This document shows, piece by piece, positions 22,700 to 35,149 of a DNA stretch of 62,000 bases (position 1 is its first letter; each line of letters starts with the position of its first letter). Origin of the DNA: Acanthaster planci. Taxonomy: Eukaryota > Echinodermata > Asteroidea > Valvatida > Acanthasteridae. The stretch is from NCBI RefSeq assembly GCF_001949145.1, contig NW_019091393.1, positions 161,252-223,251 of the forward strand, read 5' to 3'. The position numbers were made by a program, and so were the translations under genes. The notes beneath the pieces are model-generated. The model saw nothing but the letters and a program-made list of their open reading frames with translations, was not told the DNA's origin and did not search any database.

Positions 22700-25600
22700 A
22701 ATCGAATTCCAACTGACACACCAAAAGTGTTCAAGAGACCATTTGACTTTAGTTTTTTCCAGTGTGAAAGGGAGTTGCTGGTTTCAGCAATGCTTTGTAG
22801 AAGTCCACGCTGTACGTCTTTGTGGGGTTGTAGAATTCTGTGCGTTTTCGAATAGCCGAGCCGGCATGATACGGGGGTTACCTCTTTCTTCGTAAACGAC
22901 TGTTGTGTGGACACCATCATGATGCCGTACCAATCTCGAGCCAGTACGACGTCAACGTGTAGGCCCAACCACACCGATTCCTTGACCACAACCACAACCT
23001 GCCCAGTATTAATATTGTGTTTGTCATTTTAACCCAATTGTATGCGAGTCCTGTATGGTCAAGCGAGGGCCTTACGAGCCTAAAAAAATAGATTCAGTGG
23101 CCGGAAATGTGAACTGGAAGGCCAAAGTGATATCCAAGGCCAACTGCTAGCGGTTGCAGGCATGTGGTCAATTGAATAAAATAATATTTATTTGTATTTT
23201 ATTTATATTGCAATTTTGAATGAAAAAAAATTAAAGGACGTAAAATTTAGGGACTTGTGTGAAGTATAAGGCTCAGAGTTCTGATTAGAGGGGAAAAGGG
23301 AAGGGGGTCTAGGTTTCATCTGACACCGGTACTATTCGCCAAAACGGATCATCAGACACGGAAAGTCGTTGACAATGACCTCAACATTTTGGCATGAATA
23401 AACATTTCAGATGACTCTAAGTAGGCGCCTGCTCAACGCTGGGGAGAAGTGGGGGTGCCCCATGACTTGAGAATGATCCCCCCCCCTCGATGAAAAACAA
23501 ACAGGAAAGACGGAGATAAAAATGTCGGCGAGTAAATCTAACGAAACACAATTGCAAACTTCTATCATTTACGGATTCTGCAATGCACAAGGTCACAAGG
23601 TGTAAGTCCGGTTCCCCTGATAAAGCACTCGCCACACACGTGGAGGATATATTTCCACGCAACGGACAATTGGGGGGAATTTTGCGCAAATCCACATCCT
23701 GAACACTATAAGTGGGAGACATTCTTCGCCCTGAAGTTGACGATGTCTTCTTCTCGCCGATATTGTGCAATATGCCTACACACGCTAATTAGTATTTTGG
23801 TTGATGTAATTTCAAAGGTCTGTCTTGAAATTTCTCAATGCTCCCTTCTGCTCCGTACGTCACAACGGATTACCGATACCTAGTTTCACACTGGATTCAA
23901 AGAAAAAAAAGGAAAAGACTGGTGTTAATTCTTTTCCAAATATCAAAAACTGAAACCGTGCTTTCATTTCCGTCACCAAAGCCAAACTAAATTAGTATGT
24001 AGTTGGTGGAGTGGATGGAAGAACACGGTAGGTCTACACCAACAAAATGAAACAGAGGGAGTGATTTAGACTGGGAGCATGATCTCTGTCGGGTCTTGCT
24101 TCTAACCTCACCCCAAGCATTCCAGTCTTTTAGTTGTCTATTTTTTCAAGCAACTTTTATTGTCTGTATACTGTTTTGATTTACGGCCTGAAATAAACAA
24201 TAGCCAGGTATTAAAAAGCTCAAAAGACATTTTTTCAACAGATGGCTGATTTATAACTTCGGAAATATTTAGGATAGTTTGCACACAGCGTATCTCATAA
24301 ACTAACGAAAGGTATTTGTCAACAAAAGTATCGAGATACAAAGCAGGGGAATTGCTCATGGCGACGAGAAGGGTCAAAATTTCAAAAGTGATTGATTCTG
24401 AACTTGGAACACAGCCGCTGAATAATAGGTCAGATATGCCACCACTCGGTGATTTATAGGAAATTGCGCAGCCCGTGGAAAACCACAAAAATGTAGGACT
24501 ATTCATGTGTGCCGTTGACACAGCAGAAGCGATGGGAACAGTAGATACAGTGGTTTTCAAGGGCAAAATAAAAGCCTACATTTTATTCACGCATCAACTG
24601 ACATGGCAAACGCTTTTGTGGTTATTTCAAGCGAAATGAAAAAAAAAATTAAACGTGTAGATATTCTGCGCATCACGGATCCAGTAGTGGACATGCCTGC
24701 TGTAACGACACATTAAATAATTCTTCAAAACTGTCATTAGAATTTAGGTCACGTGGAAGCTCGGTTGAAAAACTTTTTAATTTAGTATGTAACAGAAAGC
24801 GAAACCGAGCAAGTTCCAAACTGCCGAGTTGAAGGTTTATGAGCGCCGAGCTGGACCCAAGAGAGGGCGCAATTTTCCTAGCAACGAGGAGGGGCTCCTT
24901 TGGTTTAACTGCGCATTACTGATTCAAGACCAACAATGGAAGACAAAGACAAGTGTTGTGGACGCATCGCTACAGGCTGAATGAATACTCCCGACCAACA
25001 CAACACTTTTCAACCGATGAGGGGATGCTTCTGCTCAAGGCAGATTTAAGTGGCTCACTATGGGCAACATTTTTCGGTAAAATTTCGAAGTGAATGCTCC
25101 CAAATACAACGTGCATTTCGGGCACTGTGTCCAATGTAAAATTGCAAGCGATCAAGGGAAAAACTAACCCAAAGCAACTAATACAAAAATTTCTATTCAC
25201 GTGAAAAACTTTTTTAAGATTTCATCGCCGGGAACAATGTCTGTTCTCCTAATCAAGACAAAGTTTCAAGTGGGCTTTCCATAATAAAAGGGTTGTACAT
25301 ACCCAAAAAAATGATTTTATGCCATGAAACACTGTAGAAAACGACGTTTTGTATCGAAACCGTGTGACCCGCCGGCCTTGATCATTTTCCATGATGAATT
25401 CAGACTGCTTGAAAAACCTCGGTAAAACTGCTCCGGCTTGTTGCTTCTGGAATACAAATCGTGTAAGAGGCCACAACCACCTCACTCCCAACTCAAACTT
25501 GAAGCTGACCAACAGACACAAACTGACTTTTCAGTTTTCAGATCTGTCACCTGTGTTAAAAGTGAAACATTTTTCTCGAAGTATTTTATTACATGTACCA

Positions 25601-27180
25601 AAGTAATGTACGAAAACACCTGAATGGATAATCGAAAAGCGACTTCCGCAACGTTATGCTGGCAATCTACTGTAGAGCTTTGAGGAAAGACAACGTAGCC
25701 TATGATCGAAATTGTAGCTTTGCAGACTTTCGCAAAAATAAAGAATGAAGAATCCTGGCCCACAACTGTAACGATGTCTTGTAACTGCAACCTATTAATG
25801 TGCTTATAAATCACGGTAGATCAGTGGTGATGATCATTACACTGGATGCTCTCTGAAGGTCCACCACCTTGTCAATAACCGTCTAGTATCCAGTTCAAAA
25901 CTATCACGCACCGCGCCCATTCCTTCGATAAAGGGGCACGCCGGAAATTCAAAACCCAGCCTCTGAGAGCGCCAAGGTCATGTCATAGACCTAGGTCGTG
26001 GAGACACGCTCCTTCAGCTTCATGGGCTTCCACCCCACCGTTTCGCTCACTCGACAACACCACAAAAGACCATCCCGGGTCAGCGCTGCCCCCGTGTCTC
26101 ACATAGAGGGCGCTACACAAAAAGGCATTAAAAATCTCTTCATGTTAGACGGTAAATCGTCTCGGCTCATTAGGCCAACAACCTGTTCTTGTACTGAATA
26201 TGTGTTCACAGTACATGTACAGTACTTTAACTGAATGGGTTTACTGTACTTTTGTTCTACGACTTCTTGTTAGTTTGCAAGCAACAACAGGGCATTCCCC
26301 CATAATGAAGGCTGCCAAAGTTTATCACCCTGCCCCTCAGGACAAAACGGAGAAAATGCAATTGAAATTGGGGAGAAGTCTACAATGCCATTATTTGACA
26401 AGCTGGGAAGCCAACAGGATATTTGACCCCCCCCATATGATGTATACGACAGGGAAGTGTGGTACCAACCTTCCTAAAAACAACTAATTATGAACTTCAT
26501 GTAAATGTGCACAAACAATAGAAGCCAAAACAGCAAACAAAAGAAAAACACCTGCTGTTAGGGTGGGTATATACATGTACTTAAATTTCAATTACATCTT
26601 AAGAAGAATATGCCAGGGTTGTCACCAATAAAAAAAGACCAACAGCACAGGAAAAAAAATTGCTTAAATTAGGAGAATAAGTAGACCATGACTATTGAAG
26701 CTGTGGGGTCTCTGAATGATATCCGCATGGTCACTGTACAATTTCTGTGTTAAGCTCTCCTATACGATACAGTCATGGTGAGTACAAATGTAACTTGAGA
26801 ATTATACTGCTCTTCCTAGTCAAACCTTTGGTGTTTGATGGTCAGATCTTGCCAGGGGAACTTTTGAGATTGTGTCCCTAAATGAAGACATTTTACAATA
26901 ATTCAGAAGTTGCAGGCCTAGCAGTCCTGATGCTAAGTCACTGGAATGCTATTATTAAAGAGACTTGTATTTCGATGAGGGTGAAAGAAAATTAGCTCTG
27001 CAGTGGGACGGGTGAAGTATGAAGTATCGGTGCCTTCCATGAGGAATCCTGCCCCGATGAGCCAATCACTGGTGTCACAACTCAGTTTGCTCCCTTCTTG
27101 AATTATTTATCAAGCATCCCATGACTGTGGTATGGACTCAACGCTCAAACAAATGACGGGGCTTTGCGAGTACATGGAGT
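22700..27180. other. Intergenic, no gene recognised
   Basis: AT-rich sequence. The longest minus-strand frame (24138-24566) begins at a TTG and has no recognisable domain. Short GTACATGTAC-type palindromes occur at about 26208 and 26573. Nothing here supports a gene. Confidence 0.55.
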
Positions 27181-27189
27181 GATGTTCAC

Positions 27190-27450
27190 GTCCACTGCAC
27201 TGGTTCACTTTCTCTGTTCACCTATTTCCGTGCCTACATGTACCAGACTTCTCCAAGCAAGATGATGCCCAGTAGCATTCTTTGCCGCTTCGTCACTTCC
27301 GAGCAGGATCGTTTTTCCGTTCACATCGTTACCCAGGCTCAGCTCAGGCAGGTGGCTGACCCAAAGCTGGATACACCCTCAGGGCAGCGATTCTCCCGGC
27401 GATGATGACGTGGGCCCACACAGCCAAGACAACAATTGTAAGAACCTGCA
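27190..27450. other. GC-rich island with open frames, unassigned
   Basis: About 250 bp of complex, GC-richer sequence in an AT-rich setting. On the minus strand, after an acceptor-like TGCTTGCAG near 27445, one frame encodes 34 mostly hydrophobic residues (VLTIVVLAVWAHVIIAGR and more) to a TGA. An overlapping frame is open for about 55 codons. The plus strand is also open over part of it. It may be the last exon of an unidentified membrane protein, or a SINE-like repeat. I cannot choose. Confidence 0.25.
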
Positions 27451-27459
27451 AGCATTTTA

Positions 27460-30400
27460 TGGTAGGGACATGCATAAATGAGCGAGGGCGCTGTTTATTT
27501 GGGAACTCATTTTCTTAACTAGGAAATTACGATTAAAATTTGTCTTTTTCTGTAGGCTGTAGCTCCTCTATTTAATTTCCAATTTCAAAATTTTAGAAAT
27601 TTCGACCAAAGCCAGCAATTTAGTTCATTGAAATAAGATCAACCATTTTATGGAAATGTGAATTTTAAACTTTTCAGTCAAAACCTGTGCACTCTTTTTA
27701 GTGTACTAGAAAATCAGTTTGTTCTGCATTACAAACATACAAAAAAATCTCGAAACATTTCAAAATATCCCTGCTTTAAATCAGTATTTCTTTGCTTTGC
27801 AGAGTCCAATGGAATCTAAACTTATGTACATACGTTTCTTATGACATCCTCTCAAAGATCACTTCAAAAAGAACGCAGGAAAATAGGGCCTCGTTAAAAA
27901 ACTTATGAGCATCCCTTTGTATGGAGCAAGGTATGCACTGTGTAAGCCAAACATCCAGTACATGAACTATTTAGCATATTAGGCAAGGTCATTACCACAT
28001 TACAGCTAATCTAAATTTTCTAATAATTCTTTCCTTAGGGTGATAATGAAAAAAATACTGGTCCATTCTATCCAATGTTTGAAATAAATTGAAAGCTTTC
28101 CAACAACTAAGAACCTGCCATTGGCAATTGGTGTGGTACGACGAATTTATATCACTATACTCCCTTGCAGTGGTTTACGGCTTGACATGGCTATGGGTTC
28201 CACATACGGACGCCACGCGCCAGTACTTATCCCCAACAGTGACCCGTTAGCCATCAGAAAGCAAAAACATGTCCAGAAATGTTCAATTAAGGAAGGAAAA
28301 TACGAAGTCGTTTACTGAGAAAACACTTTGAATTTTCAGACCAGTCTCACAGAGTTTGGACCTCTTTCCCATAACATGTCCTAAAAGTCCAATATAGCAA
28401 GGAAAATATTGAAGCAGTTACTTTAGATAGCATTTTCAGGCATGTCCCGTACATGTAGGTTTGTGAACAGGCATGACACAGCTCACAGGGGGCGACAAGT
28501 GGTGACAAAATTTATCATGTTCATGAAATTAAATCAGCCTAACCGCAGCTAACGTTACTCACCAAAGAAACGATGATATCTTGAACCTTTTTACTGAAAT
28601 GAATCATGCTTTATCTGCCAAAGTTGTATCTTCTGGCCCAATAACAGTCACAATCGAGCAAATCGCACTCGCATTTGGGGTACGTGCAGCAATGTTTTGA
28701 GCAAACGTAACATTTCGTGACGTAACCTAAGGACTAGCTCATACACCATGTACAGTCATTTCTGATTTGCTGCCGTAAAGGATGTTGGGACAGTTTCACC
28801 AATCAACGCAGGTTTTAGTGATTTCCCACAGAGTATTGCAATATTAGGCTGTTCCATGATACTTTCTGGCCTAAGCCCTTGAAAATAGATGAGAAAGGAG
28901 CATCGGTACCAGACTGGTGTACTTGAAAATGCGATTACACAAGAAATGACGACGGAGGAAATAGTGACTACTTTTATAAGTTTTGTTTGGAAAAAATTCG
29001 TGATCATAATGGAATCGTGGAAACCAGTGAATAGCTCTTACATTTAAAGAAGCTTTTGACAATCTTACGGAAGAGTTTAATATGTTAGGCCCTAATTATC
29101 ATGGCAATAAAAATTGAAATAGCATGTCGTGGGCCTAGGCCTACATTGATGTACATGATGTATGATGACCGAAAAATGTGTAAGTTGCCGATCAGAAAAC
29201 TCTCACCATCACATTCATTCTCGAGGTTGGGGGTTGTTCCATTTATTGCACTCACGTTTGGGCAATGGGCAACTCTTCATTCACGTTGTATAGGCATGAC
29301 AGGGATTTGCATGTTTTCCTCTCTTTTCATGTTTTTTTGGCAGCAACGTGATAAAAGTAACTAGGACCTAGGCCCTAAAACCAGGCTTTTCAGTAAAGTG
29401 TGGGAAATGTTTATAGGCCTAGCGCATAAATAGTGAAATTTCAGGCACATTTGATGTAATGGTTGAGAGTTGGAGTCACTCCGCTACACTATTTTTGCCC
29501 CTTTGAGTCTTAAGTGTGAAAGATGGAATAGCCATCAATTGACCAATCGGAGAGAAGAATCAAGAATGAGTGACGTCATCCTAACCTCAAGAATGGCATT
29601 CTCGGTGGGCTGGGGGGGGGCTAACTTGTCTCTGACTATTGATGTACATGAGCTTGATGAACTACATGTAGAAATAAAAAAGATGGACTTTGCCCCCAGC
29701 ATTGCCCAGCTTTGCTAACGTAGACTTAAAGGTCCTGCCCCCCCCCTTCACCCCTGGTTCCGATTCCTCCCCCATTTGACATTTTGAAATAAACAAAACT
29801 AGTCCTACAGTGCAGCCTACCACTGTAGGCCTACATTTATATGGAAACTATAGTCATCACTGTTAATTTGCTTTTGGTGTGTCCTTATAAAATATGTAAC
29901 CCCTCCCCAGTCATGTCTGTGTTTTGCCCATAAAAAATCTTGAAGTTTAACCTTGCATGAATTAATTGTATTCCATTCTGAGTTAATTTGCCTTTAAATA
30001 ACAACCATTCATAGTATAATCGACTCAAGACGGAGTACAATAAATTTACGCAAAGTTCGAGATTACACTTAACCATGTTAACAGCCGTGTGACGTAGGTC
30101 ACATATAGATTTTTACTAGTTGTAGTAAGTGACTTGTTTTTGAAAGGATTTCACACTCATTGATAACCAGTTTATCTGGACTGCTTTGTTCCTTCAACCG
30201 AAGCAATGTACCATTTTATCCCGCTTTGCCCAAAGTACAAAAATATCCCCTCTTACACCATCAGGTGTGTCTTTAGTTGGGCTGGACAAGTTTTCAGGAT
30301 TTATATTTTGTTGGAAAGGTGGAAGAATGGCAGAGATGCGTTTGACGATAAAAAGATGATTATTACAGAACCAAAATCTATATCAGTTTTTTCCATTGCC

Positions 30401-30590
30401 AACGAAAAATCCTTCTGAACATTTTTGGGTTCTGATAATTCTGGGGCAACCTGTCGTATGTATGGACTACTTTTTAGGGCGCATATGTGCGTGTGAAGTT
30501 GTGAATCAAAACAATAAAAAGACCCGAATTTCATTTGAATCTATGTTTCACACGTGCCTGTACATACTAATAGTACATGTAGTTTTGCTT
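27460..30590. other. Upstream flank of Topors, no gene recognised
   Basis: AT-rich sequence with several ACATGTA palindromes (for example near 28450, 29141, 29643, 30561 and 30576). A polypyrimidine tract and TTTTTGCTGCAG end this stretch at 30600 and look like a 3' splice site. The region therefore probably includes an intron in the 5' UTR of Topors. I could not place the upstream non-coding exon. Confidence 0.5.
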
Positions 30591-30607
30591 TTTGCTGCAG
30601 ATTCAAG

Positions 30608-30640
30608 ATGGTAAGTGATACAGCACCAGGTAACAACTGA
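30608..30640 (+). promoter_or_regulatory. Upstream ORF (10 codons) before Topors
   Basis: ATG at 30608 opens MVSDTAPGNN and stops at TGA 30638-30640, eight bases before the first Topors ATG. It lies just inside the exon that begins at 30601. Its ATG is followed directly by GTAAGT, a perfect donor sequence, so the first 10 bases of this exon could also be spliced as a micro-exon that skips the Topors start. Confidence 0.5.
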
Positions 30641-30647
30641 GTATCCA

Positions 30648-32987
30648 ATGCAGTCTGAGATGGCAAGTCCACCCGCTACCCCACTGCGTCTGTCACCAAC
30701 ATATGAAGAGGCGGAGGGAGGTTCGTCATCGAGGAGCAGCTCCCCAGACAGTAATTGCCCAATCTGCCTGGGCAAAGTCAACAACAAGGCCTTCACTGAC
30801 GCCTGCTTCCACACCTTTTGCTTTGTCTGCCTGCTGGAGTGGTCCAAGGTGCGGCCCACCTGCCCGCTGTGCAAGACCACCTTCAAGTCCATCATTCACA
30901 ATGTGGTATCCAACGACATCTACGACCAGTACCACCTCAAGCCCTCGGACACTGGGTCCTTTGGGACAGACAGCCGTGGCAGGCGCTTCCGGTACTCCAC
31001 CACCTTGACAGAGGAGCATCGGGTGGAGCTGACGTGGCGGCGCAACCGTGCACTGGAAAGGAGGTACCAGCGTGCCCATGAGGTCCACCTCCAGGCGGCC
31101 GCTGTTGAGCGCCGGCGCATGATCTACCGGGCTGGGCTCTGGGTGAGGCACATGGGGTCCAACCGCTTCACTCGTTTCCGCGACATCTCCCCAGAATTCT
31201 TCCAGGAGAATCCAGCCACCACCCACCGCCTTGTGCCCTGGCTGAGACGGGAGCTTGGCATACTGTTCAGCGGCGAGGACCACGTGACTTTCATGACCCA
31301 GTACATCCTCTCACTGATCCCTAATGTCCATATACAGACGGAAGAGTTCCACGAACACTTGCGCCCATTCTTGTACGGCCAGACGGAGCATTTCATCCAT
31401 GAGTTTGTAAGCTTTGCCCGGTCCCCGTATGACATGAACACCTATGATCAAATAGCACAGTATGACCTCGCGGCTGCGCGCGAGCCACAGCAGGCAGCCC
31501 CTCCAGCACCCCCATCGCAACAATCCAGCAGCGAATACAATGACGTCATCACTTTATCCTCGGACGATGAGGTTATTGAGGTCCCCACACTGAGAAGCCT
31601 CCTGCAGTCGGACAGCACCCCGTCCACTTCATCCCGAGACGCTGTTGAGCAAGTGGAGGCTCTTGACCTGTCAAGCACCCACAATCCAGAGCCGCCCTGC
31701 CCCTATGAGTTGGATCCAGACCAAGCTGGTCCATCAGGAATGGGGTCCAGTCAACCAGTCGAGGTCAAAGCGGAGCAGGGGGCTCCCAGGGAGAACGTCA
31801 TCAGTGATGATGACAGCGACATTGAGATTGTTGAAGTCCTCAAGCCCTATGATGAAAGGACTCCCGAGTGCATTGTGCTGTTGTCATCCAGCACGGAGGA
31901 GGATCAGGACAGGGGCGAGTCGAGACAGGAGAAGAAAGGGGGAAAACGTCACAAGAAGAAGAAGCATACCTCAGAGTCACGTCACAAGGTGAAACAGCGC
32001 GGTGAGCACAGTCATCCGGAGAAATCTCACAGGCATTCGCGTAAGAAGAAGCACAAAGGCAGCAAACACCACAAGCACTCCAGCAGCACCAGATTGGAGC
32101 GTGAGAAATCTGTGCATGGGCACTTGCCAAAGCCGGAGGTGTATAGTTCCTACAAGCACCACCGGACGTCACGCTCACGGTCGCATTCAAAATCCAGTTC
32201 CTCCTCTCATCACACCTGGAGAAGTAGTCAAAAAGAGAGCAACGCGACTTTGGATGAATGCGTCAGGGACTATGGCAAAGGTGCCTCTACCAGTTATACC
32301 CATTCGGCACAGTCTCACCCTCGTAGTAGATCCAGGCAGAGAAGCGAAGAGACCTACGTGTACCCCAGAGATACCCACGGGCATGACAGAAGACACAGGT
32401 CAGAGGGTGAAAGCTACGCCCGCGCAGCCCAGAAAGGGGGAAAGCCGGACGAGAGCTGGGAGGTGCATTGGCATCACAGGTCCACAGACGTCTCTGAGCA
32501 CAGCAGGAGACAGCATAACCATGATCACCATTACAAGGCCACGCTGTCCAGAAAGCACAATTCCAGCGACAGCAAAGATGACGGCCCGAAAGCCAAGATC
32601 AGACGGCCGGCCGACGCAGCGCACAGCTCGGGCCTGCATCTGAAGATGGTCTTCAGCCGCACCAAAACCACTACCGGGGACGATCCCACAAGGTCATCCA
32701 GTAGCAGCGACTTTGCCATGGTCAGATCCGGCCACAGACGACGCAAGCACGACAAGAAGTACAAAAAGCATAAGCGGCACAAATCAGACAGCAACCACAG
32801 GAGCAGGCAACACACGGAATACTCCAAGGACAAGCCTTCATGGATCAGCTTTTTGCCACTCGCACATTATCACAATGCTTACAGACCTCTCTCACTTTAT
32901 GACGACGCTAGTAAAAGTGACGACCAAGGAAATGATGGAGACGAAAGCTCTGCCTCTACGGAAGAGGAGGGCAATGCTTTTGTGTAG
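30648..32987 (+). CDS. TOPORS: E3 ubiquitin/SUMO-protein ligase Topors
   Basis: A single coding exon, 779 aa from the ATG at 30648. The ATG at 30660 has a better Kozak context (G at -3 and +4) and may be the real start. A C3HC4 RING is at residues 37-75: C37, C40, C53, H55, C58, C61, C72 and C75. Residues 160-274 match the Topors-specific block, including RLVPWLRREL and TEHFIHEFVSFARSP. Three SUMO-interaction-like motifs follow: VITL with acidic residues (300-312), IEIVEVL (392-398) and IVLL (409-412). From about residue 429 the protein is rich in Lys, His, Arg and Ser, as in the RS-like C-terminal half of vertebrate Topors, which is longer. Known Topors acts in the nucleus as a ubiquitin and SUMO ligase binding p53 and topoisomerase I; that activity is inferred here. 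No frame break is seen. Confidence 0.97.
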   Translation: MQSEMASPPATPLRLSPTYEEAEGGSSSRSSSPDSNCPICLGKVNNKAFTDACFHTFCFVCLLEWSKVRPTCPLCKTTFKSIIHNVVSNDIYDQYHLKPSDTGSFGTDSRGRRFRYSTTLTEEHRVELTWRRNRALERRYQRAHEVHLQAAAVERRRMIYRAGLWVRHMGSNRFTRFRDISPEFFQENPATTHRLVPWLRRELGILFSGEDHVTFMTQYILSLIPNVHIQTEEFHEHLRPFLYGQTEHFIHEFVSFARSPYDMNTYDQIAQYDLAAAREPQQAAPPAPPSQQSSSEYNDVITLSSDDEVIEVPTLRSLLQSDSTPSTSSRDAVEQVEALDLSSTHNPEPPCPYELDPDQAGPSGMGSSQPVEVKAEQGAPRENVISDDDSDIEIVEVLKPYDERTPECIVLLSSSTEEDQDRGESRQEKKGGKRHKKKKHTSESRHKVKQRGEHSHPEKSHRHSRKKKHKGSKHHKHSSSTRLEREKSVHGHLPKPEVYSSYKHHRTSRSRSHSKSSSSSHHTWRSSQKESNATLDECVRDYGKGASTSYTHSAQSHPRSRSRQRSEETYVYPRDTHGHDRRHRSEGESYARAAQKGGKPDESWEVHWHHRSTDVSEHSRRQHNHDHHYKATLSRKHNSSDSKDDGPKAKIRRPADAAHSSGLHLKMVFSRTKTTTGDDPTRSSSSSDFAMVRSGHRRRKHDKKYKKHKRHKSDSNHRSRQHTEYSKDKPSWISFLPLAHYHNAYRPLSLYDDASKSDDQGNDGDESSASTEEEGNAFV

Positions 32988-34224
32988 CGGGAGGCATCAG
33001 AAGCCGTTATGGAACATACACCCATCACAGATTTCACGTCCAAAGCACAAATGAAGTGTGCGATTTGTCCCAAAAACAGAAACAGCTGCTTAATATGATG
33101 CAGTTCAACCGAGGGACAGTTTTGCTCGGACATGAATGTGTACAGTGTCCCTTACATCATGACAGTGTATGAAGTGTGATATTTGACTGTGGGTTATTTG
33201 TATATTTTGTACATGTTTGTTAGGCTTTTGTTCTGTTTCTCCTAGGCAAGCCTGATGTTAGTGTCTTCATACAGGTTTCTTAATGTCTGTTGGGCTTTGC
33301 AGATTTTTCTTTAAAACATTCTTTTAAGACGTCAAGATATTAGTTTTGAGGGAGACACGAGCAACCAACAAAAAGCAATCCAGCGAGGCACCGAGCCCCG
33401 TCTCGGCATTTAACTTTCTGTGTAGCAATGGACACTTTCCTTTTCGATTAAATTGGAGACTTTCAGGTGGGGGGAATACAGAATTCAAGATAGAGGTGTT
33501 ATTGACTGTTGTGATGTGGGACATGATGTTTTAACACCCTCAGGGATGAAAAGGACCCTTGGCTTCACCTTGTGTTCTGCGAGTCCATCAGGTGCGAAAA
33601 CATCATGTCTCACATCAAAAGCAGTCACCAATCAAGTTGATGTACATGTATCAGTTGAATTCCGAGGGGGCTTGTGGTGGGATTCCTGTGTGTTTACAAT
33701 TGCCAGATATTGTCTTTTATTTCCTTACATATTCATGCCTATACAGCTTTGGCACAAGTGCATGTACATGTATGTGCGTACGAACTGCTCTGATATTTTT
33801 GGCCTTTGAAAAATTTCCTTTGAAATCACCCTCTCATCATGTTGCTGGATCCAGTTGGGTGTGTTTCATGTTTTCACCAGAACTGAGATTGGCTTGTTCT
33901 GTATGTACATGTATGCAGAAAAGTCCAAATGACGCCCCTGGTAAACACGGAATGATTGATGATGCGTTAAAAATAACCGGCAGTTGACAATGGAAGAGGC
34001 TTATCGTTGCACCAAATATGCAGACACCCATCTTGAATTGCAGATAAGGGACAGGTGCCAACATGGTACAGTACAGTGTACTTTTCATGAAGATGTGCCG
34101 AGAGTGAACTGTGCCCCACTTTAGACACATTTGAAGTTTCCATTTACATGTACACATGTATATTGTACCACTTCTAAGGCCAAACAAAAAATTAGTTGTG
34201 TTTCCTATTTCACTGAAAAATAAA
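32988..34224 (+). other. Topors 3' UTR and candidate poly(A) signal
   Basis: Non-coding sequence after the stop codon, moderately AT-rich, with repeated ACATGTA words at about 33208, 33639, 33766, 33903 and 34147. A canonical AATAAA is at 34219-34224. It would give a 3' UTR of about 1.2 kb, but earlier variant signals cannot be excluded. Confidence 0.4.
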
Positions 34225-34724
34225 TTAGGGTGGTTGAGTGGGTAATTGTTTTTTAACTCTAAATTTTTGAAGCCCCCGATTTTTTTTTGGGGGGGAGGGC
34301 ACGTATATTTGTAACAGGTACTAAGTCAGATTCATACTGTCTGACTGTACATGTACACGTCAATATTACATATCAGCACTGTGATTAAATAGTAAAGCAG
34401 CTGGTTGGTTGAAATACTAACACACAAGAGCCATCTATCTCAAAATTTAAACAATACAATGTACAGGACAATGTACACAAAATTCGGCTCGGGGCAAGGC
34501 ACCATAAGTTTTTATATGTTATTGATTTGTCAAATTGATTTTCTAGGTTTGGTCGGTTAACCGTAAATACAACTATTTTTTGTATGGCTTAAGGGAAGAA
34601 TCCACCATCTTAGCTACTGTAAATGTATGTGTTCATGTAGATTGGCTTGGCAACATTTGTGAGTGTGAAACTACAACTTCTGGATCTTGGCAGGCTTCAT
34701 AGATTTGGACCAGGTTCAGAAATG

Positions 34725-35144
34725 CAGTCATTTGCAAAAGTTTAGGACCACCCATAGAGAATGCATTAATCTGAAGAAAAACCAAATTTAAACCAATCAA
34801 TCATGGCGAGTTATGTTTACTTTCAGTGTGTACCCTTAGTATCTTGGTTAAACAGCCATTTGACTACATCTCCATGATTTGAAATGTTAACACTCTAGTG
34901 TTTAGTATGCCCTCCTTATTTCTGATTACTTAGTCTTTTTTACCCATGCTGCCTTACAGATAACGTGTCATACAAAACCTGCCTTTGCAACAAAATTCAT
35001 GCATATGGCTCAAAGCACAACTCCAATGTTATCACCACTGTAAAAAAGTAAAATCTTAATCATTCAATGAAACAGTGTGACGCAGGCCCAGTGACAGAAA
35101 TACCAACAGAATTCCAGGCGGTCTTAAAGTTTTGCAAATGACTG
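34725..35144. mobile_element. Tc1/mariner-type MITE, 420 bp
   Basis: The left end, CAGTCATTTGCAAAAGTTTA, is the inverted counterpart of the right end, ...TAAAGTTTTGCAAATGACTG. Ends beginning CAGT with a TTTGCAAAAGTTT core are typical of Tc1-like elements. TA follows the right end; the left flank reads TG, perhaps a mutated TA target site. The interior has no transposase frame, so this is a non-autonomous or deleted copy. Confidence 0.8.
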
Positions 35145-35149
35145 TAAGG

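Noticed and set aside
24138-24566. 142-codon minus-strand open frame
   Set aside because: Starts at TTG, AT-rich, no recognisable family and no linked exons.
30726-32833. Minus- and alternate-frame open frames across the Topors exon
   Set aside because: Shadows of the GC-rich Topors coding exon.
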